From Verticillium longisporum (Eukaryota > Ascomycota > Sordariomycetes > Glomerellales > Plectosphaerellaceae): DNA of 64,000 nucleotides. The DNA is taken from the NCBI GenBank assembly GCA_019188255.1, contig JAETXT010000005.1, positions 2,356,001 to 2,420,000 of the forward strand. The letters are read 5' to 3'. Position numbers and translations under genes: made by a program. Of this stretch, positions 9,894 through 21,000 are shown one piece after another (position 1 is the first letter of the stretch; the number at the start of each line of letters is the position of its first letter). Under the pieces are notes generated by a model. It made no database searches and was not told where the DNA came from. It saw only the letters and a program-made list of their open reading frames with translations.

Positions 9894-10538
9894 ATGGCGC
9901 CTACCGAATCCACCATTCTCGCCAACTACCTCACCATCGCAGCCAAGCTGCCCACCATTCTATCCTTCGACCAGTTCACCGCCCTCTTCCCCCGCTCTCA
10001 GCAGTCCAATCCCCAGATCCGCTCTCTGTACCGCGACCTCCAACACCAGCGCAACGCCGTCGTCGATGCCGTCACCGAGAACATTGCCATTGAGGAGAAG
10101 CGCGGCCGAGCGATGCAGCGCGAGGCCGCCCGCATAAAGCGTGAGGCGGCGCAGGAGCAACCCGACGTCGAGATGGAGATTGAGCGCGCAGTATGTGATT
10201 CCCCTTTCTTCCCGTGGCCTCTCAGCCGGCCCTGAAGCTGGACGACCTTCCGTCTAATCTGATCCGACCCCCCGCCGCAGCTTTTCGGTCCCATCAACGG
10301 CAGAGACCCCAAACATACCCTCGAGACGGTCATCCCTGAGCTAGACAGCGCCGTCGCGGACCTCGAGGCTGAGATCCAAAAGCTCGAGGCTGAGGAGGCG
10401 GCCCTCGTAGAATCCATCCAGCAGACGGTCGGCAGTCTCAGCGACCTCCGCTACGGCCGGCTGTCGAACCCGCAGCTGCCGGATGAGGTCATTCACGGGT
10501 TAAAGGGCCTGCAAGAGCAATGCGACGCGAAGAAATGA
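9894..10538 (+). CDS. cnl2: Inner kinetochore protein, Cnl2/Nkp2 family
   Basis: Exons 9894-10190 and 10281-10538 are joined by a 90-nt intron (GTATGT...CCGCAG) and encode 184 aa. The N-terminal half (ILANYLTIAAKLPTILSFDQF, ALFPRSQQSNPQIRSLYRDL) matches the Cnl2/NKP2 signature of short helices ending in LYRDLQ. The rest is a charged coiled coil (EEKRGRAMQREAARIKREA, then AEIQKLEAEEAALVESIQ). In yeasts Nkp2 heterodimerises with Nkp1 and binds the COMA/CENP-OPQU module of the constitutive centromere-associated network. Identification is by motif and architecture. A CENP-Q gene lies 2 kb downstream on the same strand. Confidence 0.78.
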
Positions 10539-10843
10539 GACGAGAAGAGAGACGAAGAAAGAGGTGCACACGCATTACGATTCGATCATCGGTCTTGTTT
10601 TACAATCATTACATTGCGAGACGAGGAGGGGGGTGGTGACGACGGCGACAATTTCAAGTCGCAGATGTACACCTTCCTGTCAGCCGCACCGAGGAAAATT
10701 CTAGAAACCCCAGCGAGATACCCATCATGGTACATTTCTTCCTTTCTCCTTTCCAGTTTCCCGATTTTGTTGCCTTCAGCTTGCCTTCACCTCTGCTAAA
10801 TCCCCGAAAACCCGAACGAACAAAGGGACAGAAAGCAGGTCGC

Positions 10844-11695
10844 TTAGGCGCGGGGCCCGTTGGGGGCGCCGGCCATGCGGCGGTTCATCATCCTGCGGCT
10901 GGCAAAGGAGACGAGCAGCATGACGGCCCAGTTGGGAACGGTGGCGAAGAACCAGATGAAGTAGCCGACGGGGACGGAGAGGCCGTGCTCGGCGATCCAG
11001 CTGTTAAAGGGGTGGAAGGCGTGATTGAGCAGGTGCCAGTCGGCGCGGTCGTGAGCGGCGTGCAGGTCGACGAGGGTCTGCGAGGTGACGGTGGTGCCGT
11101 TGATGCGGCGGGCCCAGATGTCGACCTTGTTGCCGGGCGGCAGGAGGTCGATGGCCCAGAGGCTGTTGGCGTTGCAGGAGAAGATGGTGCAGAGGACGGG
11201 CTGGTCGTCGCAGTTGAGGAGGGCCATGTGGGGGGCCTTGGCGTCGAGAGCGAACTTCTCGGCGGTCGCGTTGAAGGCCACCTCTGCGGGTCCGCACTGG
11301 TCTGGAGAAGGAGGGGATTCGTGTCAGCGGTGTCATGGTCAAGTGTGCCGGCCGGGCACAAGGCAGGCAGGTTGAGGGATTCGAGCAGAGAACATACTGT
11401 AGCACGTCTTGTTGCGGCCCGTGATCAGCAGCCACCACTCCTCAGAGGTGGTCTGGGAGGGCTGGACGGTGGAGTAGAGCGTCTCCTCCCAGTTGTCGAG
11501 GGTCAGGATGGACAGCTTCTTCGCGCCCGTCTTGGCCTCGTGCGCGTCGGCGGCATCGTATCTGTTGGGGTTGGGGATGTACGAGGAAAACTGGTCGAGG
11601 TAGGTCTGGAACTGGGCCTTGTATTCCTCAAACTGGTTCTCAGCGGCAGCCGCAAAGAGCGGGAGCGCGAGGATGGCGGAGACGGACAGACGCAT
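10844..11695 (-). CDS. Secretory-pathway thioredoxin-like membrane protein
   Basis: Exons 11695-11398 and 11301-10844 (96-nt intron, GTATGT...TCCAG) encode 251 aa. It has an N-terminal signal peptide (MRLSVSAILALPLFAAAAE). A thioredoxin-like domain follows (LSILTLDNWEETLYSTV, WWLLITGRNKTCYNQCGPAE, HMALLNCDDQPVLC), and near the C-terminus a hydrophobic segment (GYFIWFFATVPNWAVMLLVSF) ends in a basic tail SRRMMNRRM. The cysteines of the putative redox site are spaced C-x3-C rather than C-x2-C, so oxidoreductase activity is uncertain. The protein is probably ER-anchored, with the thioredoxin fold in the lumen. It is convergent with the Cnl2 gene (305 bp between stops) and divergent from CENP-Q. 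Confidence 0.75.
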
Positions 11696-12551
11696 GTTGG
11701 GCGCGTGGACGATGGACAGACAGACGGAGGCGGAGGGAGAGAGGAGAAGGAGGGAGTGCGGAGGTGAAAGGTGGAGGTGGAGAGAGGGAGGTGGGAGCTT
11801 GGGACAAGTGGTGTCGAAGGAGGGAATGGGCCTTTTTCAGGGTCCAGCAGCGCCGAGGGGGGCCGATGGAGGAGGATGGATTCCCATTCTTAGGGTCCAT
11901 CGCGACAGATGCACCAAGTGGCGACGGTGGCCAAGTCACTTCAGGCAGAATGCGGCGCCTCGAACCGCATCAACAAGGCGCGCATCCGTCGCAACATTTA
12001 CATCCAACGCGTTCGACGACCTTCTCTGGCTAGTTACCTTGCCTCCTGGCCTAGCTTACCTCCCTAGGGACACTCACTACACAGCACCGGCCAGCCAGCC
12101 AGCTCAGTGTAGTGAGGCCCGCCATCAATCTCCCAGTCCCCAAGGCCTCCACAGGCGAAATCACACCCGTGCCTGCCAGGCTGCCAGGGGGCGTGTCCAC
12201 GGCGGACTACGGGCCAACGGGCCAGGGAGCCAGGGAACGGGAGCCGCTTGGCACTGGGACATGCCTGATTGGCTGCTCCTAGGTTCCCAGGCGCACGTGA
12301 ACCCAGTACCTCTGCGCCGTAGCTTTGCTTTGTCTCAGGCGCATGGAACCTCAAGCTCAAGCGCAAGCTCGGTCTTCCTCGAGAGTCTCCAGCCACAAGC
12401 AGCTTAAGCATCAGCCACATCGCGCATCCCACCTTGAACACACCCGACGACGTCAATAGCTTCACAGCTTGAACACAACACGCACACCCATGTGAGCCGA
12501 AGTTTGGTTTCTCCTCAAGATGGTTCGCGTCTCTCTTGCGCCCAATACATC
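11696..12551. other. Divergent promoter region
   Basis: This lies between the thioredoxin-like gene (-) and CENP-Q (+). It has GA/CT-rich stretches near 11720-11800 and GCCAGCCAGCCAG near 12090. No gene was recognised. Confidence 0.6.
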
Positions 12552-14276
12552 ATGACCCCGCTGACAATGAATGCGCAGCCTCCCAAGGCCGCATCCCGAG
12601 GCCGGAAACGCGCAGCACTCGTCGCGTCAGACGCGTCGCAACCTGAACCGCCAGCGCTGCCACAAGATGTCAACGAAGAGCTCAGCTTTGAGGGTCAAGT
12701 CCAGAGCACCCCCAGACCACGAGGGCGACCTTCGAAAATTAAGCCGGCCGCGCAATCGGCCCCCACCCCAGATACGCAACCGCGCCGTCGCGGAAGACCA
12801 CCACGCGCGAAGAACCAAGAGCCCGACACCAGCACCCAAACCAGCCAGGACGATGGGTCTGCCGATGCAACAGTCACTGCCAGCAAAGCGCATGTCACAG
12901 TTGTGCCATCTGACGGCCCGCAAAAGACGATCAACGACGAGACACCCAAGCCCGACCAGCAGGTTCGCAAGAGGAAACGTGGGCGACCCTCGCTTGCCGA
13001 AGCCGCTGCTGAGACGCAGCCACAGCAAGAGGACGAGCCGCCAGAGCCTCAAAAGACTCAGAAGCGCAAACGAGGGCGACCACCTGCCGAAGAAAAAGAA
13101 CAAGCACAAGGCGAACCATCCGAAGCTCGTACACAGCAGCCACCTCCATCAACGACAGCCGAGGCTTCAGCAATCGAGACAGATTCGCCCGCGAAGAAGC
13201 CGAGAGGGCGTCTGCGCCGGAGCGACGTCTCTCTGCCATTAGATCCACCACCTCCAGAACCACCATCACAACCAAAACCAAAGCCAAGAGGCCGGCCCCG
13301 AACCTCTAACATCTCCACTACCGAACCCCCGCAATCTCCCAAACCCAAGAACAAGAGCAAGGCACCACGGCCGTCGACCGATGTCCCAACCGCCGAACCC
13401 GTACCCAAGAAGCGTCGCCTCACCGCAGACTCCGTAACCGACGCCCCAGCTCCTCCGAAGCCCTCCACGCGATACCGCCACATCGGCACCAAACCAGCCT
13501 CGATTCCGCGCTCCAAGATCGAAGCAACCTGGATCCCGCTTCCCGCCCCCTCCATCGCAATAGTCACGTCCCTCATCCATCTCGCCGAGCGGCCCGTCCT
13601 CCAGCGCCTCGCGACAAATACCAAACGCCGCGACCACGCCGCCTTTGCCCTCCGCACCGTCTCGCACAACCTCGCCCGCAAGCTCGCCCGCCGGTTCCCC
13701 TTCCCGCCAGCCGCCTCCGGCGCCCCCGGCCGCACTCGCGCAGCGGGGCCAGCAGCAGCCCGGGACGCCGACCCCCGCGACGAGGAGCTCGACTACGAGC
13801 GCTGCATCGACGCCGTCAAGGCCCTCGAGCGCACCCAGACCGGCCTCATGCACGGCAACGCCCTGCTCCGCGCTGAGGTCGCTCGCGAGGAGGCCGCCCT
13901 CGAGAAGGAGTACGCCGAGCTCGAGGCCCTGGAGACGAATGCCCGCTCCGAAATTCGCCGCCTCCGCGAGGACGCGCGCAAGGCGCACCCGCTCGTGCCT
14001 GACGAGCGGGGCAAGCCCGCTGTCGTCGAGCCGCGTCCCGCGGACAGGACTCTTCACGTGGCTGATGCGCCGCTGCGGGGTTTGTTCCAGGACCTTGATG
14101 TGCCCGGTCTCGAGGGTATTGGTCCCCGTCTGGGCAGTCATATGGAGAGTCTGCGCGCCAACCTGCAGCCCGTCGAGCATGTCGTGCCAGAGATTGCACG
14201 GAGCAGAGCGGTGCTGCGAGACGTATTGGCCCAGCATCTTGAGTCGCAGCAGTTCCAGCAGGTTTTGCTCGGATAG
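12552..14276 (+). CDS. fta7: Inner kinetochore protein CENP-Q/Okp1 (Fta7) with an AT-hook array
   Basis: This is an intronless 574-aa protein from the ATG at 12552; the frame is open 60 nt further up but only from a GTG. Residues 1-260 are low-complexity and carry six AT-hook-type GRP cores: about 55-62 (PRGRPSK), 78-86 (RRGRPPRAK), 139-148, 171-179 (both KRGRP), 215-224 (PRGRLRR, weaker) and 242-251 (PRGRPRT). Residues from about 330 form the CENP-Q-like domain: WIPLPAPSIAIVTSLIHLAERPVL, then long coiled coils (ALLRAEVAREEAALEKEYAEL) and a C-terminal GIGPRLGSHMESLRANL. CENP-Q (yeast Okp1) with CENP-U links the inner kinetochore to centromeric nucleosomes. The hooks would bind AT-rich minor groove. 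The assignment rests on architecture and motif recall. Confidence 0.75.
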   Translation: MTPLTMNAQPPKAASRGRKRAALVASDASQPEPPALPQDVNEELSFEGQVQSTPRPRGRPSKIKPAAQSAPTPDTQPRRRGRPPRAKNQEPDTSTQTSQDDGSADATVTASKAHVTVVPSDGPQKTINDETPKPDQQVRKRKRGRPSLAEAAAETQPQQEDEPPEPQKTQKRKRGRPPAEEKEQAQGEPSEARTQQPPPSTTAEASAIETDSPAKKPRGRLRRSDVSLPLDPPPPEPPSQPKPKPRGRPRTSNISTTEPPQSPKPKNKSKAPRPSTDVPTAEPVPKKRRLTADSVTDAPAPPKPSTRYRHIGTKPASIPRSKIEATWIPLPAPSIAIVTSLIHLAERPVLQRLATNTKRRDHAAFALRTVSHNLARKLARRFPFPPAASGAPGRTRAAGPAAARDADPRDEELDYERCIDAVKALERTQTGLMHGNALLRAEVAREEAALEKEYAELEALETNARSEIRRLREDARKAHPLVPDERGKPAVVEPRPADRTLHVADAPLRGLFQDLDVPGLEGIGPRLGSHMESLRANLQPVEHVVPEIARSRAVLRDVLAQHLESQQFQQVLLG

Positions 14277-14651
14277 ACGCAATACGACAGCTGGCGACTT
14301 CAGGAGGAAGGCCGGACAGTACATGACTGATGACTCTGACTTGTAGCAAGCAAATTGATCACAACTTCTTCCGACATGTCCCGCTTGTGCATTGATGGCT
14401 TCCGTATTCTAATTGTCTCCTATTGAATTCAAAAGCCAACAGCACCGTGCGTTCACGCCGAATCTATGCCGTTCTGATCAGTTGACTCTTATTACCTTGC
14501 TCGCAACCCCTTTTCGTGTCTCGCGAGTCCCGGGATTATCAAACATATATTCCGTCTCGTTTCGTATTCGTGATGACCACTTCCGGTGTCTGTCATGCGT
14601 CGCAACTCTTCAGGCAAGCAGTGTCCTCGGTTCGAGACCGTTTGTATCCTA
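14277..14651. other. Intergenic between convergent genes
   Basis: This is the 3' space of CENP-Q (+) and the large unknown gene (-). Nothing was recognised. Confidence 0.6.
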
Positions 14652-17600
14652 CTAATGCAATGGGGGTAAGGTGTGCTCTGAGCATCCCTCCTCGATACTG
14701 GTCCGCGCGGTTGCAAATGTCTCGCCTTTTTCCATGTCGAGCCTTCTATCCAGTTCATCCTGGAACTCCTGTGTGCTCTTCAGCATATCCGGTTGAATAA
14801 TGAACCTACCCTCGCATGTTGAGAGGTTCGTTTGGCTCGGTGCTGGCTCTGCAGCTGACTTGCACCGTCGAACGACAGTACTACTACTCATCATCGACAT
14901 GCTCGATGGGGAGCGAAGCGATGGGCTACGTGACATATGACTGCGAGGAGTCACATATCTCTCAATGGTGCCAGTCGTCAGTGTCGAATCTCGGGTGCGG
15001 CGAGTAAAGCGTCTGCTTGTCAACGGAGTGGCGAAGTAATCATCAGTGACCATGATAGATTCTCTCATCGGTCGACTGATCAGTTGCGCAGGCGTCACTG
15101 GTCGAGCTTGCGTTCCGCGAGGTTGCGGTGCATCAGCCGCCGTCAGAATGGCTTCAGACACGCTGTCGTCCTCTTCAATGCAATCGTGTCTTTCTTGCTC
15201 AGCCGCACGCACCAATATGGGGATCGTATGAGACATTGAACGTTTTCGCATGTCTGTTGCCATTGCTGTTGCAGGAAACTCTAGGTGACGATTCTTGACG
15301 ATGCCTATGCCCTGTTCGAGTGCTTTGAGCTCCTTGTAGCCCCCTTCTGTTGGGAGAATTTCAAGCTCGGGATACTCAAGTCGCTTGCCAGCAAAGGCCA
15401 CATGTCCACTCAGAGATCTTCCTGCCTCGTCCAGAGGCCCTGATTTGGGAGGAAGCAGCTTCTCCAGCCCAGTTTTGACAGCTTTGCCAAATTTCCCAGA
15501 GAAGGACCGAGAGCCGAGTTGCAAATCAGTCATGATAGCTGCTGGGTCTTTGTCAGTGATCCATTCAATGCGTCCATCGCCAGTCGAAGCAACAATCGCA
15601 AAATCTCTGGACTTCATACCATCCGAGTACCCTGCTGCCGCGGTCCGCTCTTTTCGTGTTTGTGATGGCCATCTGGACCACGCTTCTGGTGGATGTATGC
15701 CCATATCAGGGTTCTGGAGAACCCTCTCTCCCCGATCCTCAGACTCGTGATGGGGTTGGTGTCTTACTTGTTCATCATGCGTTACTCGTCCGGGAAGCTT
15801 GGTTCCCAGACAACTTGGCGATGCAGGTTGTTTCTGGCGATCAGGATCATCTCCTGCTGACAAGTGGTGTGAATTGGGAGCAGTAGCGTCTGATGCGTTG
15901 GTCGACTCGAGTGACTTGCTCCGCTGGGCTCCCCTCCATCTCCCGACCTTGAGATGAACGTTGCTGTTGGAAGCTAACTTTTTCCGATCCTTCTTGACCG
16001 CTGCAGCCCTGACAGCTCCCTTGCGAGACCCTCGCTCCAGCTGGACAGCCCTCTGCCACAGGTCGGTAGTGCTCTCCTCTAGTGTTGGAGTCAAGTACAT
16101 GTTTGGGGTTAGAGTCCGCGTGATTGTTTCTTCGTGACTGTGTAAAGGTTGGTTTGGGGACCGGACGCTCCCTTGGTTCAGGCCCACGACCAATGTTTCG
16201 GCCGGCGCCTCAAATCGCGGAGTCGCCTGAATGTCAGTCTTTGAACTTGATTTCGCCCGCTTCAGCACAGGAATGTGAAATTTTTGCAACAAAAAGGATG
16301 AACGGGTGATGGCCACTGGCGGTCCAGTCTCTTCAAATTCTTCCCTGAACTTGCTGTGCTTTAGAGGGGGGCGCCCGCGTTTTGAGAGAACATCACCGAA
16401 CCGCTTCTCAATAGTCTTTAACTCAGCTTCTTGATGTCGGTAGCTCGATGTCTCTGACACTGCCAGTGAAGATCCCACATCCGCTGTCTGACGGCGTGAG
16501 CCCGTCGTTGTAGGGACTATCAGACTGAATCCGGATTCATTCCCACCAAGCACGAGATTGTCAGAGCCCTTCAAGAAGCTATCTCCGTCTGTCCCAAGCC
16601 CTTCGATGGACAAAATTAGCCAATGTACAACCCGGTCCATAGGCAGATGATTGGAAACTCACATCGAAACGGTGACAGCTGAAGGCCATGTAAGCTTGTT
16701 GTTGCATTTCTGGACTCGCTGCCAGTGCTTGGTATCTCCGGTGTAGGCAGGCGGACGATCTCTTTCGACGGATAGCTTGTATCGAAAATGTTGGCGCCGA
16801 CAGTACAATCAGCACACCTCACATCTCGTGCAATCGATATTTCCTTATTCGGCAATGAGCAATTGACAGTGTCGTCGTCATGGCAGTGTTGCAAGTGCTG
16901 ACACATTTGCCCTTTTGTCAGTTCAGGGGGTTCCAGAGATGAACAACATCGGATGACTGTAGCCTGTGGCAGCCTAGTGATGGTTTCCTCGATCTCAGAC
17001 GCCAACTTCAACGGTGGTTCTATAGCTCTTCCTGTGACGTGTGCATGGTTTGACAGCCCTTGAGTCATCAGCCATGTACATAGAGCCGAATTGCCGTCTG
17101 GCGAATTGTCGACATGGTATGAGCTGTGACAATGTGGGCTTCCGTTGACATCGGACATCTGTTCAGGTCGACCGTTATGCATGAGCAAACAGCATGATTC
17201 CGAAGACAGAGCATTTTGGGTGTCGAGATGCTCAACTGGGCGCATCCCAGGTGAGGGAGGAAGCTCAGGAAGCGAATTCCGCTCTCGAAGAACAACCAGG
17301 GTGGCTAGACCTCCAGGTGTAGAAAACAAGGATGATTGCGGACAGCTACTCCGACGCCGACTGAGACCATACTCCTTGTCGCGTTCATCTTTATTAGGCT
17401 CGTCCACGGTGTTGGACTGGTCATCTGCTGCAGCTTTGCGAGCCTCGGCATCAGCCAAAGACGCATTCGCAATGGAAAACTCAAGGTGGTCACGGGGACC
17501 GCCTCCAGGAAAGTCGATAGGGGTTGTAGAATACTTCACGCCAGAAGCGGACCCGGTACTCGGTTCAGGCTGCTCCTCTTCGCTCTTCAACTCCTCTTGG

Positions 17601-18082
17601 ATTCTCTTGTGCATAATTCTCTTCAGTTCGGCTCGACGGGCCATTTCCTCTTCACTGGTACCGAGCAAGCCTCGGGGTCCTGTTCTTGAGCTGTGATGCG
17701 ACTTGTTTCGGTTGAATTTGGTGCGGACAAGGTCAAGTGGACTATTGCTCTTTTTGCCGCTCGTAGGGGCATCTACCGGGTCGACATCTGAATTCGAGTT
17801 TTCAACAACCAACTGACCAACTTCGATAGACTCGTGGTTCGGCATCAGAGACGAGTTTGATGACGCTGCGCCGAGAGACCGTAGAGAAGCCGCAGTGCCT
17901 TGCTGAAGACTGGGCCGTATACGCGCAATGTTGTCCGGTGTCCAAGACTCACACAGTCGGGTATTCGAGACCTTGACGGGCAGTGGAAGGACAGGAACAG
18001 GTATCGCATTCGGAAGCGATGAGCTGCTTGCCATATTTTCATCATCTCCTCGTCGCGTCCTGCAGCAGCAGAAAGCCGACAT
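14652..18082 (-). CDS. Large unrecognised fungal protein (1,122 aa), mostly disordered
   Basis: Exons 18082-16663 and 16600-14652 (62-nt intron, GTGAGT donor, GGCTAAT branch, phase 1) join in frame to 1,122 aa. The N-terminus MSAFCCCRTRRGDDEN has a Cys cluster next to basic residues that could be lipidated. The remainder is rich in Ser/Pro/Arg. Segments with more order are MARRAELKRIMHKRIQEEL (about 145-165), ATTSLHGLQLSPFRWLGTDG across the splice, RDFAIVASTGDGRIEWITD, and EFQDELDRRLDMEKGE near the end. There is no transmembrane helix and no catalytic motif. I do not recognise the family. The long open frames over two exons and conserved-looking islands argue it is real. A signalling or scaffold role would be a guess. 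Confidence 0.75.
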
Positions 18083-21000
18083 ACTTGATTCAAATTTATT
18101 ATTTCAGTCGTCGGGCGGAAAATCGGGCTCCAGAGTGTTTCGTAAGACCGTGTTGACGAGGATCCGAGAAAGAAGAACCGATCAACACGGCGAGCAGATC
18201 TTCCGTATGATGACTTGTCCGTGGAAGAGATCGCCGAATGCCGTTTGAGCTAGAGGTTATTGGGCACAGGAGATGCACCTGGCAATGCCATTCCCGTGTA
18301 GATAAACCCGGGCAAACAGGGAGGCAGAGCAGACGGTAGAGGAGGCATGTGGTGTGAAGGGCAAGTCGAAGACGATGAAGAGGTACAAAATGGTGAAGCA
18401 GCAGCGAGGTGGCGAGGCAGCGAGAACCCGGCAGCATGTCGCAGCACGACCGGCCGTACGTCTTACATTCAATATAGAGGCGCAACTGCCAGGCCGCGCA
18501 CCGTCGTCTGTTCCTGCTCGCCCACGACGAGCCTGAGATATCGCAAATCGGATACCGAGGTGTCCGTCGTCGAAAGCCGTCATAGCTGCCTTGAATGACG
18601 TTGCCCCGTTCGCGACAAGAGTCTGAAAGGACTTTGCTCTTCCGCATCAAGTCAGGTACTGCTGACGTTCGCTGGTGACTTTTCATCAAATGTGTAGTTC
18701 ACGTTGTTAACCAGGAGCCATGGCTCTTTGATAACTGAACAGCAGAAGCCGTGCCAATTCAGGACCTTGGGCAGATAGGGTAGGTACATCGCTTAAGGTC
18801 AAGGGCGAAAATAACCTGGGTGCTCCTTCTTCGCAAGGTGGCTCATGAACTTGGCCATCATAAACTGAGGTGAGCAGGAGCACCCAGCCAGCGATCGTCT
18901 TCTGTGTGCCCTACCCGCACACATGTTCATTCCAAGGTACCTTACCCAGGTAGCTTTGCTCGTGCCTCGCCTCACCTTCCCAGACTTGAGACGCCCACAA
19001 CTGTCACTTTCTTTGCGAACTGGCAAAAGTCCAACTCATTGTTGGAATACTGCCCGGCCTTTCTCGGTCGTCAACCTTACGATGTGTGGAGTCATGCCGT
19101 CTCCTACCCACCTGCCTAATGTATCTCATGTCAGACGCCTCCGACTCAAATTCCAAGTCCAGGCTCCCACGCGGCGCATATCAACCGAGACTTGCTTCTT
19201 CGTCATGTCAGATCAAGCGAGCCGGGCTAGCTAGCTGACACACACAAGCCGAAGCGGATGACGAAGAAGCACGACTTGTGCTGGCAACAGAAGAAGCTTC
19301 TGCAAAGATTCGACCACTGAGCGCTATTCGTCAGGGGATGGTGCATCTTTGCTTTGGGACAACATGCACGGACAGAGGCTTTCTCTTCAGTGGCCAACAT
19401 GGCCTACGAAGGAGGCTTCGAAAACGGGTGAAACGACGAAGAGGAAGAAAAGAGAAGAAGTAAATGGACCGTGTTACATGCAAAGACAACAACTCAATGT
19501 GTGGTATTTCTGGAATTCTATGTCCAGAACGTGTAGACCGGCACCACAGGCACTCACCGGCTTCCACCTGAGCTGAACCTCGGCCGCGCGCTACAAGGGA
19601 TGCGGCAGTGCCGCCTGTCTTGATTCAGGGGCCTTGCCTGCAGACCACGTCATCGAAAATGTCAAGAGGGGAATACTGGGCTGGTGCAAACGGTCGAGAA
19701 CATTCGGCGATTTGCAAGATGTTGCGGCGGCATGGGACGTCCTTGAGACAATCTCAGCATGTCCCGATCCTTCTGATCTCAATATTTCATCATTACGAAG
19801 AGATTGCAGACGTAATAAGCTTCTAACGTCCACCAAAGATCCAGGGCCCACCCTGAACGTCTTTGTAGAGTTGAGTTTCACTTTTGTGAGTGGTTTTCAC
19901 TGGGTCACGGTGCCCAATCACGGCGGGAGATGATGGGCGCTTCGCTGACCAGGGATCGCCACCAGGGTCCGGCAGCCCCTTTTTCCTGGGGATGCCAACG
20001 GTCATGTTCAGCCATCCGGGCTGGCGCGCGCTGCGAGTTGCCCGAGGAGTACCCACTGGTTCTGGCAACAACAGTGTCGGTGGCTGGCGGTTCTTACTGG
20101 CAGCGTCGCATCTCTCGCAGAAGCACGGGGATCCCACGGGTGTCCACGAAACTTGGCGAGTGACAAGCGACGAACCACTTCAGATATTGGGCCACCGACG
20201 CCGGGTGTTTCCATCAAATGAACAAGCCTGGGCCGAGCATCCACCCATCCCCATCCAGGCTCGATTTCCACCAGCCGTCAAATCCAGTCCTTGTGCAGGG
20301 CGGTCTGTCGGCAGGGCTCTCCCATGGACTCCGAAGAAGAAAAGCAGAAGAAAAGTTTCGGAGCCGCCTCCCACGACGGGCTGTGAGGCGAATTTTGGAG
20401 GCCGTCGATCAAATCGAAGAAACGACGTGGAAAATGTCGCAATCCAAACAAGGTTGCAGACCTGTCCAGCGTTATGGAATTCCCTGGTGGGACAACATGA
20501 CTCTATTGCCGCCCTACAGGGCCCTCTTGTCTCACACATTCGCATTCGTTGCACACATCCATCCACGTGTATCCCTTTGAACACGAGAACGGTCTCAGGT
20601 ACTTTGAAGCCAAGAGCCGCCGGCTCGACCGCCTACTTAAAGGATCTTATCTCATATAGTGCTATCAGGCGATATTACATAACTGGCCCAGAAGCCAATT
20701 CTGCCATTATATCTGGAGCACCCAGTACGTACCGTTGTACCTGAGGTCGTTCTCGTGTTCAAAGGGATGGCGAAACTGAGTGGTTCGCTTCACAGCGAAA
20801 ATTGCGACTTTTTAGCCGCCTGACGCATGCGTGCACCAGCCAGTAACGCCAGCCTTTTGGGTCGATCGAAATTCAATCTGGCTTGTATTGTTAAGCATGC
20901 GCTATTTCCCGTCACTACCATCCTGTGGCATGGCGGTCTCTTTTGACGCCCCCTCACTCGATTGGTGTCCTGGGCAGCAAGGCATCGACAATGTGAGACT

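Noticed and set aside
12492..12551. Upstream extension of CENP-Q
   Set aside because: It depends on a GTG start; the first in-frame ATG is at 12552.
18099..18689. 196-codon minus-strand frame just upstream of the 1,122-aa protein
   Set aside because: It is Arg/Cys/Leu-rich without motif and ends 17 bp before the real start, so it is probably leader sequence.
19890..20744. 284-codon plus-strand open frame in the gene-poor region
   Set aside because: It begins with GTG. Composition is Arg/Pro/Ser-rich without any domain, and there is no ATG near the start. It is treated as a chance frame.
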